DNA from: Croceicoccus pelagius | Lineage (GTDB): Bacteria > Pseudomonadota > Alphaproteobacteria > Sphingomonadales > Sphingomonadaceae | Direction of reading: 5' to 3' | Assembly: GCF_001661915.1 (NCBI RefSeq) | Contig: NZ_LYWY01000032.1 | Location: forward strand, 310,001 to 374,000 | DNA: 64,000 nucleotides | Position numbers and translations under genes: made by a program | Part shown: in pieces, positions 1 to 8,797 of the stretch | Layout: each line of letters begins with the position of its first letter | How positions within the stretch are numbered: the stretch's first letter is position 1 | The notes under the pieces: model-generated | The model's input: the letters and a program-made list of their open reading frames with translations, nothing else | Database searches by the model: none | Told to the model about the DNA's origin: nothing

Positions 1-395
1 AACGACTTGTCCGCGAAAGTCAGCTCCTCCGCGTTCTGGCGAGACCAGACCAGCGTGTCGATCCCGCGCTTGACTGCGCGTTCAAGCCCGACGTCGAGCA
101 TTTCCTGGTTGATGTCCGACACGGTAATCTGCGCGCCGCGCGCTTCCATGCGGAAGGCGATGTCGCCGGTGCCGCCCGCCATGTCGAGGATCTGTTCACC
201 GCTGCGCGGTTTCACCCGGCGCACGAAGCGGTCCTTCCAGAGCCGGTGCATCCCGCCCGACATCGCGTCGTTCATCACGTCGTACTTGCGCGCGACGGCG
301 GAGAAGACCTCGCCTACGCGGGCGGTCTTTTCCCTGGCATCGATGTCCTCGTAACCGAAGGAGACGGTCGACGGCGAATTGACGGGTTCGTTCAT
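1..395 (-). CDS. ubiE: UbiE C-methyltransferase, 3' end beyond window
   Basis: This is the N-terminal 131 codons of a demethylmenaquinone/2-polyprenyl-benzoquinol C-methyltransferase, a soluble SAM enzyme of ubiquinone biosynthesis. The start is the ATG at 395-393. The family signature around residues 39-54 (YDVMNDAMSGGMHRLWK) and the SAM-binding motif I, LDMAGGTGD at about residues 70-78, are both present, followed by the motif II acidic residue in TVSDIN. The remaining roughly 110 residues lie left of the window. It follows mutM on the same strand after a gap of about 60 bases, so co-transcription with mutM is plausible. The identification rests on the conserved N-terminal half. Confidence 0.93.
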   Translation of the reverse strand, partial: MNEPVNSPSTVSFGYEDIDAREKTARVGEVFSAVARKYDVMNDAMSGGMHRLWKDRFVRRVKPRSGEQILDMAGGTGDIAFRMEARGAQITVSDINQEMLDVGLERAVKRGIDTLVWSRQNAEELTFADKS

Positions 396-458
396 GTCAC
401 AAGCCTCTAGGGCTGGATGGCCTCAGAGAAAAGCAACTTGTGGGCAGCGGGCCGGTTC

Positions 459-1271
459 CTAGCGTTGGCAGCGGCGGCAGAAGAAGGTGCTGCGCCCGCC
501 CTGCACGATGCGTTCGACAGTGCCGCCGCAATGGCACGGCTCTCCCTCGCGGCCATAGACCCGCCACTGCGTTGCGAAATAGCCGAGCTCACCATCGGGC
601 CTGGCATAATCGCGCATAGAGGAGCCTCCTGCGGCGATCGATTCGAGGAGGACCTCGCGGATCGCGGGGACGAGCAGCTTGAGCTTGCCATAAGAGACTT
701 TGCCCGCGGCCTTGTCGGGGCGGATGCCCGCGCGGTGCAAGGCTTCACAGACGTAGATGTTGCCCAGCCCCGCGACGATGCGCTGGTCGAGCAGCAGGAC
801 TTTCACCGGCGAGACGCGCCCCGCAAAGGCATCGGCGAGATGCTTTGCCGTCAGGTCTTCGCCCAGCGGCTCAGGCCCCATCTCGGTAAAAGGGGCGAAG
901 CGGTCGAGATCGTTCGTATCCCACAGGTCCACCGAGCCGAACCGGCGCGCGTCGTTAAGGGCAAGGACGTGCCCCGCCTTCGTTTCCAGCACGAGGTGAT
1001 CGTGCTTGCCCAGTTCCTCGGGATCGATCCGCCAGCGCCCGCTCATGCCGAGGTGGAAGATCATCGTCTGCCCGCAATCCAGATCGACGAGGCCGTATTT
1101 CGCCCGCCGCCCCAGCCGTTCGACTTTCGCGCCCGTCATCATCTGGACGAGTTGGGGCGGGAACGGGCGGCGCAGGTCCGAACGATTGAGCTGAACGCGC
1201 GTCACGGTCTCACCCTCGAGATATTGGGCAAGACCGCGGACGGTGGTTTCGACTTCAGGTAATTCGGGCAT
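459..1271 (-). CDS. mutM: Formamidopyrimidine-DNA glycosylase MutM (Fpg)
   Basis: This is a bifunctional DNA glycosylase/AP lyase that removes 8-oxoguanine and formamidopyrimidines. The 270-residue length matches the family. The protein begins MPELPEVET, giving the catalytic Pro2 nucleophile and Glu3 after Met removal, and K58 in GRRAKYG is the expected conserved lysine. The C-terminal zinc finger has C246, C248, C265 and C268. It lies about 60 bases downstream of dnaA on the same strand and about 60 bases upstream of ubiE. The start is secure because Pro2 must follow the initiator. Confidence 0.97.
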   Translation of the reverse strand: MPELPEVETTVRGLAQYLEGETVTRVQLNRSDLRRPFPPQLVQMMTGAKVERLGRRAKYGLVDLDCGQTMIFHLGMSGRWRIDPEELGKHDHLVLETKAGHVLALNDARRFGSVDLWDTNDLDRFAPFTEMGPEPLGEDLTAKHLADAFAGRVSPVKVLLLDQRIVAGLGNIYVCEALHRAGIRPDKAAGKVSYGKLKLLVPAIREVLLESIAAGGSSMRDYARPDGELGYFATQWRVYGREGEPCHCGGTVERIVQGGRSTFFCRRCQR

Positions 1272-1330
1272 CGCGGGTCCAGATAGGGATCAGTGGCGAT
1301 GCCCGGAAGGGGTGAAGGCCCGGTAGAGCC

Positions 1331-2812
1331 TCAGCTTTCCAGCTGGCGCAGGAGGCTGCGCACGTCGCCGTCCATGTCGGCATCGCGGGTGCGCAGGTCC
1401 TCGATCAGGCGGACCGCGTGGATCACGGTCGAGTGATCGCGCCCGCCGAACTTGCGGCCGATCTCGGGGTACGAACGCGGCGTCAGCACCTTGGCGAGAT
1501 ACATCGCGACCTGACGCGGACGCACGACGGCGCGGGCGCGGCGCTTCGATGCCATTTCGCTGCGGTCGAGCCGGTAGAACTGGCAGACCGTACGCTGGAT
1601 CTCGTCGATCGTGATGCGGCGACGGTTGGCCGACAAGATGTCGGTCAGCTGTTCTTCGGCCAGTTGAAGGGACACCGGTTGGCCGGTGAGCTGGGCATAG
1701 GCGATCAGCTTGTTGAGACCGCCGACCAGCTCGCGCACATTGCGGCTGATCGTGCGGGCCAGGAACTCGATCACGTCGTCGGGCACGTCGCTGCTGGTGA
1801 AGCGCGTCAGGCGGTGTTCAAGGATCTTGCGGCGCAGATCGATGTCGGCGGGCTGAATGTCCGCGACAAGACCCATCGACAGGCGCGAAAGCAGGCGCGG
1901 TTCGACGCCGTCCAGCGCCTGCGGCGCGCGGTCGGCGGCAAAGGCGAGGCGCTTGCCTTCCTGCAGCAGGGCATCGATCGTGTAGAGCAGTTCTTCCTGC
2001 GCGGAAGCCTTGCCGATGATGAACTGGATATCGTCGACCAGAAGCATGTCGAAGCCGCGCAGGCGCGCCTTGAACTCGATCATCTGGTTCTGGCGCAGAG
2101 CCTGCACGAACTCGACCATGAAACGCTCGGCCGAGCAGTAGAAGATCCGTGCGCCGGCCTTGGCGGCGGCGAACTGGTGGCCGATCGCATGCAGCAGGTG
2201 CGTCTTGCCCTGACCGGTCGCGGCCTTGAGGTAGAGCGGCGAGAACTGCGGAGCTTCGGTGGCGGCCATGCGCTGCGCGGCGTTGTAGGCCAGCACGTTG
2301 CCTTCACCGGTGACGAAAGTGGTGAACGTCAGCGAGGGATCGAGACCTGCCGAACCCATCTCGGTGATGGCCTCGACGGGGCTGGGCGGGGGAACGTGAT
2401 CGTTGGCAGCGGCGGGGCCAACGCGCAGGTCGACCATCTTGCGGCGACCGGGGTGGACCGAGACACGGACATTGCGGACTTCGCTGCGCGCGATCTTCCA
2501 TGCCAGCGAGAGACGATCGGCGAAACGATCGTTAACCCAGTTGGCGGAAAACTCGGTCGGCAGGAAAAGATCCAGCGTGCCGGTTTCCTGGCAGAACGAG
2601 CCCAGTTCGATCGGGCGAATCCACTGCGAATAGAGCTGGTGACCAAGGTCCTTTTTCAGACCCGTACAAATATCCGACCAATCGGCTGCAAGTGCCTCAC
2701 GCTCTTCCTCGAACATCTCGCTCGCCTTGTCCTTTTCTGGCGTACGCCCCGCCAGCGAGCCGAAACCCCCCGTCCGTGTCATGCGTCCTGTGCCTCCGTC
2801 CATACCACTCAT
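1331..2812 (-). CDS. dnaA: Chromosomal replication initiator DnaA
   Basis: This AAA+ initiator binds DnaA boxes at oriC and promotes strand opening. The 493 residues comprise the N-terminal domain I around residues 40-110, a short linker, the AAA+ core with Walker A GQGKTH at about 200-205 and Walker B LLVDDIQF at about 257-264, and domain IV with the DNA-binding signature GGRDHSTVIHAV near residue 455. The chosen ATG at 2812 has a GGGGGA Shine-Dalgarno-like stretch just upstream. In-frame ATGs at residues 4, 11 and 33 are alternatives, and residue 33 would give a more typical domain I start. rpsT lies upstream and mutM downstream, a common alphaproteobacterial arrangement. Confidence 0.98.
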   Translation of the reverse strand: MSGMDGGTGRMTRTGGFGSLAGRTPEKDKASEMFEEEREALAADWSDICTGLKKDLGHQLYSQWIRPIELGSFCQETGTLDLFLPTEFSANWVNDRFADRLSLAWKIARSEVRNVRVSVHPGRRKMVDLRVGPAAANDHVPPPSPVEAITEMGSAGLDPSLTFTTFVTGEGNVLAYNAAQRMAATEAPQFSPLYLKAATGQGKTHLLHAIGHQFAAAKAGARIFYCSAERFMVEFVQALRQNQMIEFKARLRGFDMLLVDDIQFIIGKASAQEELLYTIDALLQEGKRLAFAADRAPQALDGVEPRLLSRLSMGLVADIQPADIDLRRKILEHRLTRFTSSDVPDDVIEFLARTISRNVRELVGGLNKLIAYAQLTGQPVSLQLAEEQLTDILSANRRRITIDEIQRTVCQFYRLDRSEMASKRRARAVVRPRQVAMYLAKVLTPRSYPEIGRKFGGRDHSTVIHAVRLIEDLRTRDADMDGDVRSLLRQLES

Positions 2813-3142
2813 ATAAGTCCCCCGACGCCAGACAAAAGTCGAGCGTCGTCCGCCGAACCCCCTTCGGCAGGAGACAAGTAATCGTGCTGTTAAATGATGC
2901 CGGTCACGACCAATGCCCGACGACTCATTTTGTAGGGCTGTGGATGGCGAACGAGCAAGGGTTGTGACGTAAAAAAATTGAAATAATGACGCTTGACTCG
3001 GCCAAGCCCGCAGAAACGCTTCAGTCCCAAATCAAGCGTCTGAAAAGCCACGATTTTCGCAAGACGTACATTACGAATCGCGGGATATCCGTGGGTTTAC
3101 CGCAAATGCGGCACGATTATCCGTGATATGCTGCAGTGCAAC
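2813..3142. other. Intergenic region upstream of dnaA
   Basis: This gap between dnaA and the rpsT terminator holds no credible gene. It must carry the dnaA promoter. A short AT-rich run lies at about 2970-2988, and one weak DnaA-box-like nonamer, TGTGGATGG at 2939-2947, matches the reverse consensus TGTGGATAA at 7 of 9 positions. One such match is not enough to call an origin. dnaA is usually not adjacent to oriC in alphaproteobacteria. Confidence 0.5.
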
Positions 3143-3177
3143 AAAAAGGGCCGCCGGAAACCCGGACGGCCCTTTTC
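3143..3177 (-). terminator. Rho-independent terminator after rpsT
   Basis: A GC-rich hairpin occupies 3148-3172, with GGGCCG pairing to CGGCCC, an inner CCGG/CCGG stem with a one-base bulge, and a small A-rich loop. Read on the minus strand it is followed by five T residues (the A run at 3143-3147), about 55 bases after the rpsT stop. The plus strand also ends in TTTT, so it could act in both directions. Confidence 0.8.
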
Positions 3178-3229
3178 GTACCAGCGGTGGGCGGCATGCC
3201 TCGGCAAGCCACCCGAATCGCCCTTCGGA

Positions 3230-3493
3230 TTAACCGAGCGCGGCGACGCGCTTGGTGAGTCGCGAAAGCTTACGCGACGCGGTGTTCTTGTGCATCACGC
3301 CGCGGGCAACGCCGCGAGCCAGTTCGGGCTGCGCATTGCTGAGGGCAGTCTTGGCCGCGTCCTTGTCGCCGCTTTCGATCGCAGTTTCGACCTGCTTCAC
3401 GTAAGTGCGGATACGGCTCATGCGGTTGCCGTTGATTTCGGCGCGACGCTCGTTGCGGCGGATGCGCTTGCGGGCTTGCGGCGTATTGGCCAT
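3230..3493 (-). CDS. rpsT: 30S ribosomal protein S20
   Basis: This is the primary 16S rRNA-binding protein of the small subunit, acting in early 30S assembly. The 87 residues begin [17 protein letters not shown] and contain the conserved [16 protein letters not shown] and [19 protein letters not shown] segments, which are typical of S20. It is very basic and helical. It has its own hairpin terminator downstream at about 3150, so it appears to be transcribed separately from dnaA. Confidence 0.97.
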   Translation of the reverse strand: MANTPQARKRIRRNERRAEINGNRMSRIRTYVKQVETAIESGDKDAAKTALSNAQPELARGVARGVMHKNTASRKLSRLTKRVAALG

Positions 3494-3788
3494 GCTCGAT
3501 CCTTATGCTGCCGCGTCCAGTTGCGGCGAATTGCTGTTCAACCTGTTCGTGCTTCCCGTGCAGGCCCTGCGCCGACAAGCAGCGATCCAGAACCGATTCG
3601 GGTGCTAAAATCCCGTGCAGAAACGCGTGCCTTGGCAGCACAATCCCGCAAGAAAGCGCGGCGCATAGCGGCCATAGTGCGAATCGTCAAGCAATCAGCC
3701 GCCTGCAGGGGCCTGACGCCGACAAGGCGCCGCCGATACCGTGCGATCCCCCTTGCCCGTAGGCGCGCGCAAGGGCAAGGAACGCGCC

Positions 3789-4553
3789 ATGCTGGAACAT
3801 GACAGGCTGGAGCGTTTTGCGCGGCATATCGTCCTTCCCGAGATCGGCGGGGCGGGACAGGCGCGGCTTGCCGCATCGCACGTCGTCCTGATCGGCGCGG
3901 GCGGGGTCGGATCGCCGGCGCTGCAGTACATGGCCGCGGCGGGCGTCGGAAAACTGACCATCGTCGATTCGGACGAAGTCCACGTCAGCAACCTGCAGCG
4001 CCAGACGATCTTCACCCACGACGACATCGGTGCCTCGAAAGCGTCGCGCGCGGCATATTGGGCCCGCGCGTTCGATCCTGCCATCGACGTGACCGCGATG
4101 AACACGCGGATCGATGCCGGGAACGCCCGCGCCATCGTGGCAGGGGCCGATCTGGTCCTCGACGGCTGCGACAACTTCGCCACGCGCCTTGCCGTGTCCG
4201 ATGCCTGCGTGGCCGAGGGCGTTCCGCTGACGAGCGTTGCGGTCGGGCGGTTCCAGGGGCAGGTCGCGAACTTCGCCGGGCACCGAGCGGGGCACGCCTG
4301 CTACCGCTGCTGGGTCGGCGATGCTTTCGATGCGGACGATTGCGACACTTGCGCCGAGCAGGGTGTTTTGGGGGCCTTTGTCGGCATGGCGGCTACGATG
4401 GGCGTGATGCAGGGCTTACGCGTTCTGCTCGATGGCGTGTCCACGCTGGGCGATCCGCAGTGGGGGCAGCTGGTGCTGATCGACGGCCTTAAGCCTTCGA
4501 TGCGCACGATCAATGTCACCAAGGACCCTGCCTGCAAGGCCTGTTCTGGCTGA
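3789..4553 (+). CDS. MoeB/ThiF-family adenylyltransferase (HesA/E1-like)
   Basis: This E1-like enzyme adenylates the C-terminal Gly-Gly of a small sulfur-carrier protein (MoaD in molybdopterin synthesis, ThiS in thiamine synthesis). The 254 residues contain the nucleotide loop GAGGVGS at 36-42, the conserved NLQRQ, the Mg-binding DGCDNF near 125-130, and two zinc-binding pairs, CYRC at 171-174 and CKAC at 249-252. The start is the ATG at 3789, preceded by AAGGA; the longer in-frame extension to 3741 adds unconserved residues. MoeB is attractive because the window carries molybdenum-hydroxylase genes, but sequence alone does not separate MoeB from ThiF here. It forms a plus-strand pair with the MBL hydrolase. 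Confidence 0.88.
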   Translation: MLEHDRLERFARHIVLPEIGGAGQARLAASHVVLIGAGGVGSPALQYMAAAGVGKLTIVDSDEVHVSNLQRQTIFTHDDIGASKASRAAYWARAFDPAIDVTAMNTRIDAGNARAIVAGADLVLDGCDNFATRLAVSDACVAEGVPLTSVAVGRFQGQVANFAGHRAGHACYRCWVGDAFDADDCDTCAEQGVLGAFVGMAATMGVMQGLRVLLDGVSTLGDPQWGQLVLIDGLKPSMRTINVTKDPACKACSG

Positions 4554-4596
4554 GCGCGGCTCGACACATCGGCCCCTGCACCCCATATCGCCTGAC

Positions 4597-5475
4597 ATGA
4601 CTGAAAAGCCTGCAATCGAGATGCCCACGGGTCTGGTCGAGGAACTGGAGCCGCTGGTGCGCCGCGTGCTCGCGCCCAATCCTTCCCCCTTTACCTATAC
4701 GGGCACGCAGACCTACCTTGTCGGAACCGACGCGGAGCTTGCCGTCATCGATCCCGGCCCCGACGATCCGGACCATATCGCAGCGCTCGTCGCCGCGATC
4801 GGCGGTGCGAAAGTCGTCGCGATCATGTGCACCCACACCCACCGCGACCATTCGCCCGCCGCCGATCCGTTGAAGGCGGTGACCGGAGCGCCGATAATCG
4901 GCTGCGCGCCGCTTGTCATCGAAAGCGACATTCCCCGCGCCGATGCGCCTTTCGACCAGTCCTACACGCCCGACCGCGTGCTGAGCGATGGCGAGAGCAT
5001 CACCGGCGAGGGCTGGACGCTGACCGCCGTGGCGACCCCTGGCCACACCTCGAACCACCTTTGCTTCGAACTGGAAGAGACGAAGGCGCTGTTCACCGGC
5101 GATCACGTGATGGGGTGGTCCACCACCGTGGTCGTGCCGCCCGACGGTAACATGGCCGACTACATGGCCTCGATGGAAAAGATCTACGAGCGCGCGGACC
5201 GCGTCTATTACCCCGCGCACGGCGCCGCCGTCGAAAAACCGCAGCAGCTGGTACGCGGCATGATCGGCCACCGCCGCCAGCGTGAGCGCCAGATCCTGAA
5301 GCATCTTGCAGACGGTCCGGCCGTCATTCCCGACATGGTCGCGAAGATGTACGTCGGACTCGACCCGCGCCTTGTTCCGGCGGCAGGCCAGTCGGTGCTG
5401 GCCCACCTGCTCGACCTCGAAAACCGCGACGTGGTGAAGGATACCGGCGAAGGCTGGGGGCTCGTGCGGGCTTAA
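4597..5475 (+). CDS. MBL-fold metallo-hydrolase (LACTB2-like)
   Basis: This is a soluble metallo-beta-lactamase-fold hydrolase, probably of the glyoxalase II/LACTB2 branch. The 292 residues carry the metal motif HTHRDH at about residues 80-85, GHTSNH for the next ligand, FTGDHVMG with the bridging Asp, and YPAHG with the last His. The C-terminal third, beginning about GMIGHRRQRERQIL, resembles the winged-helix domain of LACTB2-type proteins. The ATG at 4597 fits the domain start; a reading from 4513 would overlap the preceding gene. It begins 43 bases after the MoeB-like gene, so both are probably co-transcribed. The natural substrate cannot be read from sequence. Confidence 0.88.
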   Translation: MTEKPAIEMPTGLVEELEPLVRRVLAPNPSPFTYTGTQTYLVGTDAELAVIDPGPDDPDHIAALVAAIGGAKVVAIMCTHTHRDHSPAADPLKAVTGAPIIGCAPLVIESDIPRADAPFDQSYTPDRVLSDGESITGEGWTLTAVATPGHTSNHLCFELEETKALFTGDHVMGWSTTVVVPPDGNMADYMASMEKIYERADRVYYPAHGAAVEKPQQLVRGMIGHRRQRERQILKHLADGPAVIPDMVAKMYVGLDPRLVPAAGQSVLAHLLDLENRDVVKDTGEGWGLVRA

Positions 5476-5573
5476 TCTTCCCGCCTATACGGTCGATGGC
5501 AATTCGATACACGATTGCCTCCCCGCCCCGAACGGCTAATCTGCCGCGCCGGGGACATCAAAGGGGGTAGGCC

Positions 5574-6347
5574 GTGGCCACGACATTCGAAGAACCCGCG
5601 CGCGTCGACAGCGAACGCCGCTTTTTCCTGATCCTGTCGAGCATCATTTCGCTCGGCATTGTCGCGGGCTTCGTGATCCAGCTTGCGGCAGGTCGTTCCA
5701 CCTTCAACGTCCCGCTGCCCTATCACCTGCACGGCGTGGTATTCTTCGCATGGGTGGCGCTGTTCATGGCGCAGAACGTGCTGATCACCCGCGGCAACGT
5801 GGCGCTCCACCGAACGCTGGGCATGATCAGCGTCTTCTGGGTGCCGTTGATGGTCGCGCTCGGCATCACGATCATGGTCGTCGTCCTGCGCCGCACCGGC
5901 GGGCCGTTCTTCTTTGCGCAGAACATCTTCCTGTTCTCCAACATCGGCGGGCTGACGCTGTTTGCGATCCTGACGTTCTCGGCGCTCAGGGTGCGCCGCC
6001 ACACCGGCTGGCACCGGCGGTTGATGCTTTGCGGCTTTGCGCTGCTGTCGAACCCCGGCTTCGGGCGCATCATGCCGATGCCGCTGCTGATCCCTTATGC
6101 GTGGCACCTCATGATGCTTGTCGTCCTCGCCTTTCCGGTGGTGGGCATGATCTACGACAAGCGCAGGCGCGGGCACGTCCATCCGGCGTGGTTCTGGGGC
6201 GCGGGCGCGATCATCGTGATGCAGGTGATCGCAGACCTTGTCGCGGTCAGCCCGCTGGGCATTTCACTCACCCAACAGCTCATCGCCGGAACGCCGGGGG
6301 CCGAACGTCCGATGGAGGCCTTCCTGCCGCCCGGCTTCACCCTGTAA
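5574..6347 (+). CDS. Integral membrane protein, unknown function
   Basis: This 257-residue protein has about six to seven hydrophobic segments between residues 18 and 235. It starts at a GTG at 5574 with a strong AAAGGGGG ribosome-binding site about 6 bases upstream. Conserved-looking histidines occur in YHLHGVVFF and ALHRTLGM and again in RRHTGWHRR, a pattern reminiscent of small heme-binding or DUF2306-like membrane proteins, but I cannot assign a family. A basic cytoplasmic loop (DKRRRGH) follows the fifth or sixth segment. It sits between the MBL hydrolase (98-base gap) and nadA (72-base gap). Confidence 0.75.
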   Translation: MATTFEEPARVDSERRFFLILSSIISLGIVAGFVIQLAAGRSTFNVPLPYHLHGVVFFAWVALFMAQNVLITRGNVALHRTLGMISVFWVPLMVALGITIMVVVLRRTGGPFFFAQNIFLFSNIGGLTLFAILTFSALRVRRHTGWHRRLMLCGFALLSNPGFGRIMPMPLLIPYAWHLMMLVVLAFPVVGMIYDKRRRGHVHPAWFWGAGAIIVMQVIADLVAVSPLGISLTQQLIAGTPGAERPMEAFLPPGFTL

Positions 6348-6419
6348 TTTGCGATGTAATCGCTTGAACTCCAACCCGGCGCAGGCCATCTGCAAGTGCA
6401 GGAATGGAGAACCCTTGAA

Positions 6420-7403
6420 ATGACCGCGCACGAAAACCTCACCGGCCTCGACCTTCGCGAAGAGATCGAGAAGCTTCGCAAGGAACGCAACGCGGTCATC
6501 CTCGCGCACTATTACCAAAAACCGGAACTACAGGACATTGCCGACTTTGTTGGCGATTCGCTGGAACTGTCGAAGAAGGCGGCGGCCACCGATGCCGACG
6601 TGATCGCGTTCTGCGGCGTGAAGTTCATGGCCGACACCGCCAAGATCCTAAGCCCCGAAAAGATCGTGGTCCTGCCCGATCTCGACGCAGGCTGCAGCCT
6701 TGAGGATTCCTGCCCGCCCGAAAAGTTCAAGGCTTTCCGCGAAGCGCATCCCGATCACATCGCGCTCACCTACATCAACTGCAGCACCGAGGTGAAAGCG
6801 CTCTCCGACGTGATCGTCACCTCCTCCAGTGCAGAGACGATCCTGGCCCAGATCCCGGAAGACCAGCCGATTATCTTCGGCCCCGACCGGCACCTTGGCG
6901 GATACCTCAACCGCAAGTTCAACCGCGACATGCTGCTGTGGCCGGGCGTTTGCATCGTGCACGAGGCGTTTTCCGAAACCGAGCTGCTGAAACTCAAGGA
7001 ACAGCATCCCGAAGCGCCCATCGCCGCGCACCCGGAATGCCCGCCGCACATCATCGACCATGCCGATTACGTCGGGTCGACCAGCGGCATCCTGCAGTTT
7101 GCGAAAACGATGGAAGGCGACAAACTGATCGTCGCGACCGAGCCGCACATCATCCACCAGATGGAAAAGGCCATCCCCGAAAAGACTTTCATCGGCGCGC
7201 CGGGGGCGGACGGCAACTGCAACTGCAACATCTGCCCCTACATGGCCTTGAACACGATGGAAAAGCTCTACATCGCGCTGCGCGACCTCGAACCGCGCAT
7301 CGAGATCGAGGAAGGCCTGCGCCTGAAGGCGAAGCAGAGCCTCGACAGGATGATCGAGATGGCATCGGGCACAATCGGCAAGGGCGACCTGGGTCGGGCG
7401 TGA
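6420..7403 (+). CDS. nadA: Quinolinate synthase NadA
   Basis: This 4Fe-4S enzyme condenses iminoaspartate with dihydroxyacetone phosphate to quinolinate in de novo NAD synthesis. The 327 residues include AHYYQKPELQDIADFVGDS near the N-terminus, the cysteines expected to ligate the cluster (C121 in INCSTEV, the Cys in HPECPP, and one within CNCNICPYM), and the GAPGADGNC segment. The ATG at 6420 has GGAG upstream at a good distance; a longer reading from 6396 would start inside the likely leader. No nadB or nadC lies beside it in this window, so the pathway genes are dispersed. Confidence 0.97.
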   Translation: MTAHENLTGLDLREEIEKLRKERNAVILAHYYQKPELQDIADFVGDSLELSKKAAATDADVIAFCGVKFMADTAKILSPEKIVVLPDLDAGCSLEDSCPPEKFKAFREAHPDHIALTYINCSTEVKALSDVIVTSSSAETILAQIPEDQPIIFGPDRHLGGYLNRKFNRDMLLWPGVCIVHEAFSETELLKLKEQHPEAPIAAHPECPPHIIDHADYVGSTSGILQFAKTMEGDKLIVATEPHIIHQMEKAIPEKTFIGAPGADGNCNCNICPYMALNTMEKLYIALRDLEPRIEIEEGLRLKAKQSLDRMIEMASGTIGKGDLGRA

Positions 7404-7459
7404 TGTGAGCGAGTGCAGTGCCCTAAGCACCAACCTCGCATTTGCGCGTTAGAGCGGCG

Positions 7460-8797
7460 ATGACCGCGCGCCTTCTGACGATCTGGAACCGCATCAACGC
7501 CAGCTATTGGTTCTGGCCTGCGACGTTCTGCATTCTCGCTTTCTGTCTCTCGCTGTTCACCGTCTGGCTCGACCGGAACGGGGCTTCGGACTGGCTGTCC
7601 TCAAACAGTGCGCTGGCCCCTGCGCGGCCGGGCGGGGCGACGACGATGCTGCAGGTAATCGCAGGCTCGATGATCGGGGTCGCTGCGACGGTATTCTCGA
7701 TCACCATCGCCGCCGTTGCCTATGCCAGCGGCACCTACGGCCCGCGCCTCCTTACCAATTTCATGGAGGATCGCGGCAATCAGCTGTCGCTCGCCACGTT
7801 CATCGGCACTTTCGTCTATGCAATCATGATCCTGCGCGTCGTGAGACACGAGGACGAGCAGGCCACGACGCTGAAAGGCGCGATCGCGAGCGACATTCCC
7901 GGCTTCGTCCCGCAAGTGTCGCTGCTGGTCGCGACGGGGCTGATGCTGGTCTCGGTCGCGGTGCTGGTCTTCTTTCTCAACCATATCCCCTCCAAGATCC
8001 GCATCAACAAGGTACTCGAAAACATCGGCCGCCGCCTGATCGCGCAGATCAAGAGCCGCTTTCCGAAAGAAGGCGGAGACGCGAACGAAGCGGATCTGCC
8101 CGATGGCAAGCAGGTTACCGCGAAGCGCAGCGGCTATATCGAGGTGATCGACTTCGACGGCCTCGACGATACCGCGGCCAAGTTCGAAGGACGGATCGTT
8201 CTGTTGCAGGAAGCAGGTGATTTCGTGCACCCGCTGGTCCCGCTGGCACGGTTTTCGGGCGGCGAATGCGACGATGCCTGCGCCGATGCGATCCGCGACT
8301 GTTTCGTCCTGACCGGCCTGCGCACGCCCCAGCAGGACTTGCGCTTCCTCATCGACGAGCTTGTCGAAATCGCGCTGCGCGCCTTGTCGCCCGGCATCAA
8401 CGATCCCTTCACCGCGATAACCGCGCTGCACTGGCTGGGCGCGGCGACGGCCGAACTGGGGCGGCGCGAACTGCACGTGTCGCCCAATGACATGGACAAG
8501 CAGGACAAACGCCGCGTCTACCCGCTGCATGCCGATTTTGCCGATTATGTCGGCCACGGTTTCGGCGCCTCGCGCTCTGCCGTGTCGACGAGCCGCAAGG
8601 CGACGATCGCCATGTTCGACGCACTGCGCGACTGCGCGATCTCGGTCTATGGCGAGGGGCGCGTGGCGGTACTACTGGAAGAAGGCAACCGGTTGATGGA
8701 CCAGTGCGCGACGAACCTCAAAGGCCCGGACCTGTCCGAAGTCCACGACCGGCACCGTGCCTTTCAGGCGGAACTGGCCGCGACCAACCCCGCCTAG
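7460..8797 (+). CDS. DUF2254 family membrane protein
   Basis: This 445-residue protein matches the DUF2254 architecture. Hydrophobic segments lie at about residues 13-33, 63-85, 105-125 and 148-168, and a long soluble region follows. The stretch ARPGGATTMLQVIAGSMIGVAATVFSITIAAVAYASGTYGPR is the family hallmark region, cited here only by its edges ARPGG (about 55) and YGPR (about 95). The distal soluble part carries LSPGINDPFTA, another conserved block. The function is unknown. The ATG at 7460 is preferred over a TTG at 7442. It converges with the EamA gene, overlapping its stop by 4 bases. Confidence 0.85.
   Translation: MTARLLTIWNRINASYWFWPATFCILAFCLSLFTVWLDRNGASDWLSSNSALAPARPGGATTMLQVIAGSMIGVAATVFSITIAAVAYASGTYGPRLLTNFMEDRGNQLSLATFIGTFVYAIMILRVVRHEDEQATTLKGAIASDIPGFVPQVSLLVATGLMLVSVAVLVFFLNHIPSKIRINKVLENIGRRLIAQIKSRFPKEGGDANEADLPDGKQVTAKRSGYIEVIDFDGLDDTAAKFEGRIVLLQEAGDFVHPLVPLARFSGGECDDACADAIRDCFVLTGLRTPQQDLRFLIDELVEIALRALSPGINDPFTAITALHWLGAATAELGRRELHVSPNDMDKQDKRRVYPLHADFADYVGHGFGASRSAVSTSRKATIAMFDALRDCAISVYGEGRVAVLLEEGNRLMDQCATNLKGPDLSEVHDRHRAFQAELAATNPA

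Noticed and set aside
2813-3142. Possible oriC beside dnaA
   Set aside because: Only one weak DnaA-box-like nonamer (7 of 9) and a short AT-rich run are visible, and dnaA is usually not next to oriC in alphaproteobacteria.
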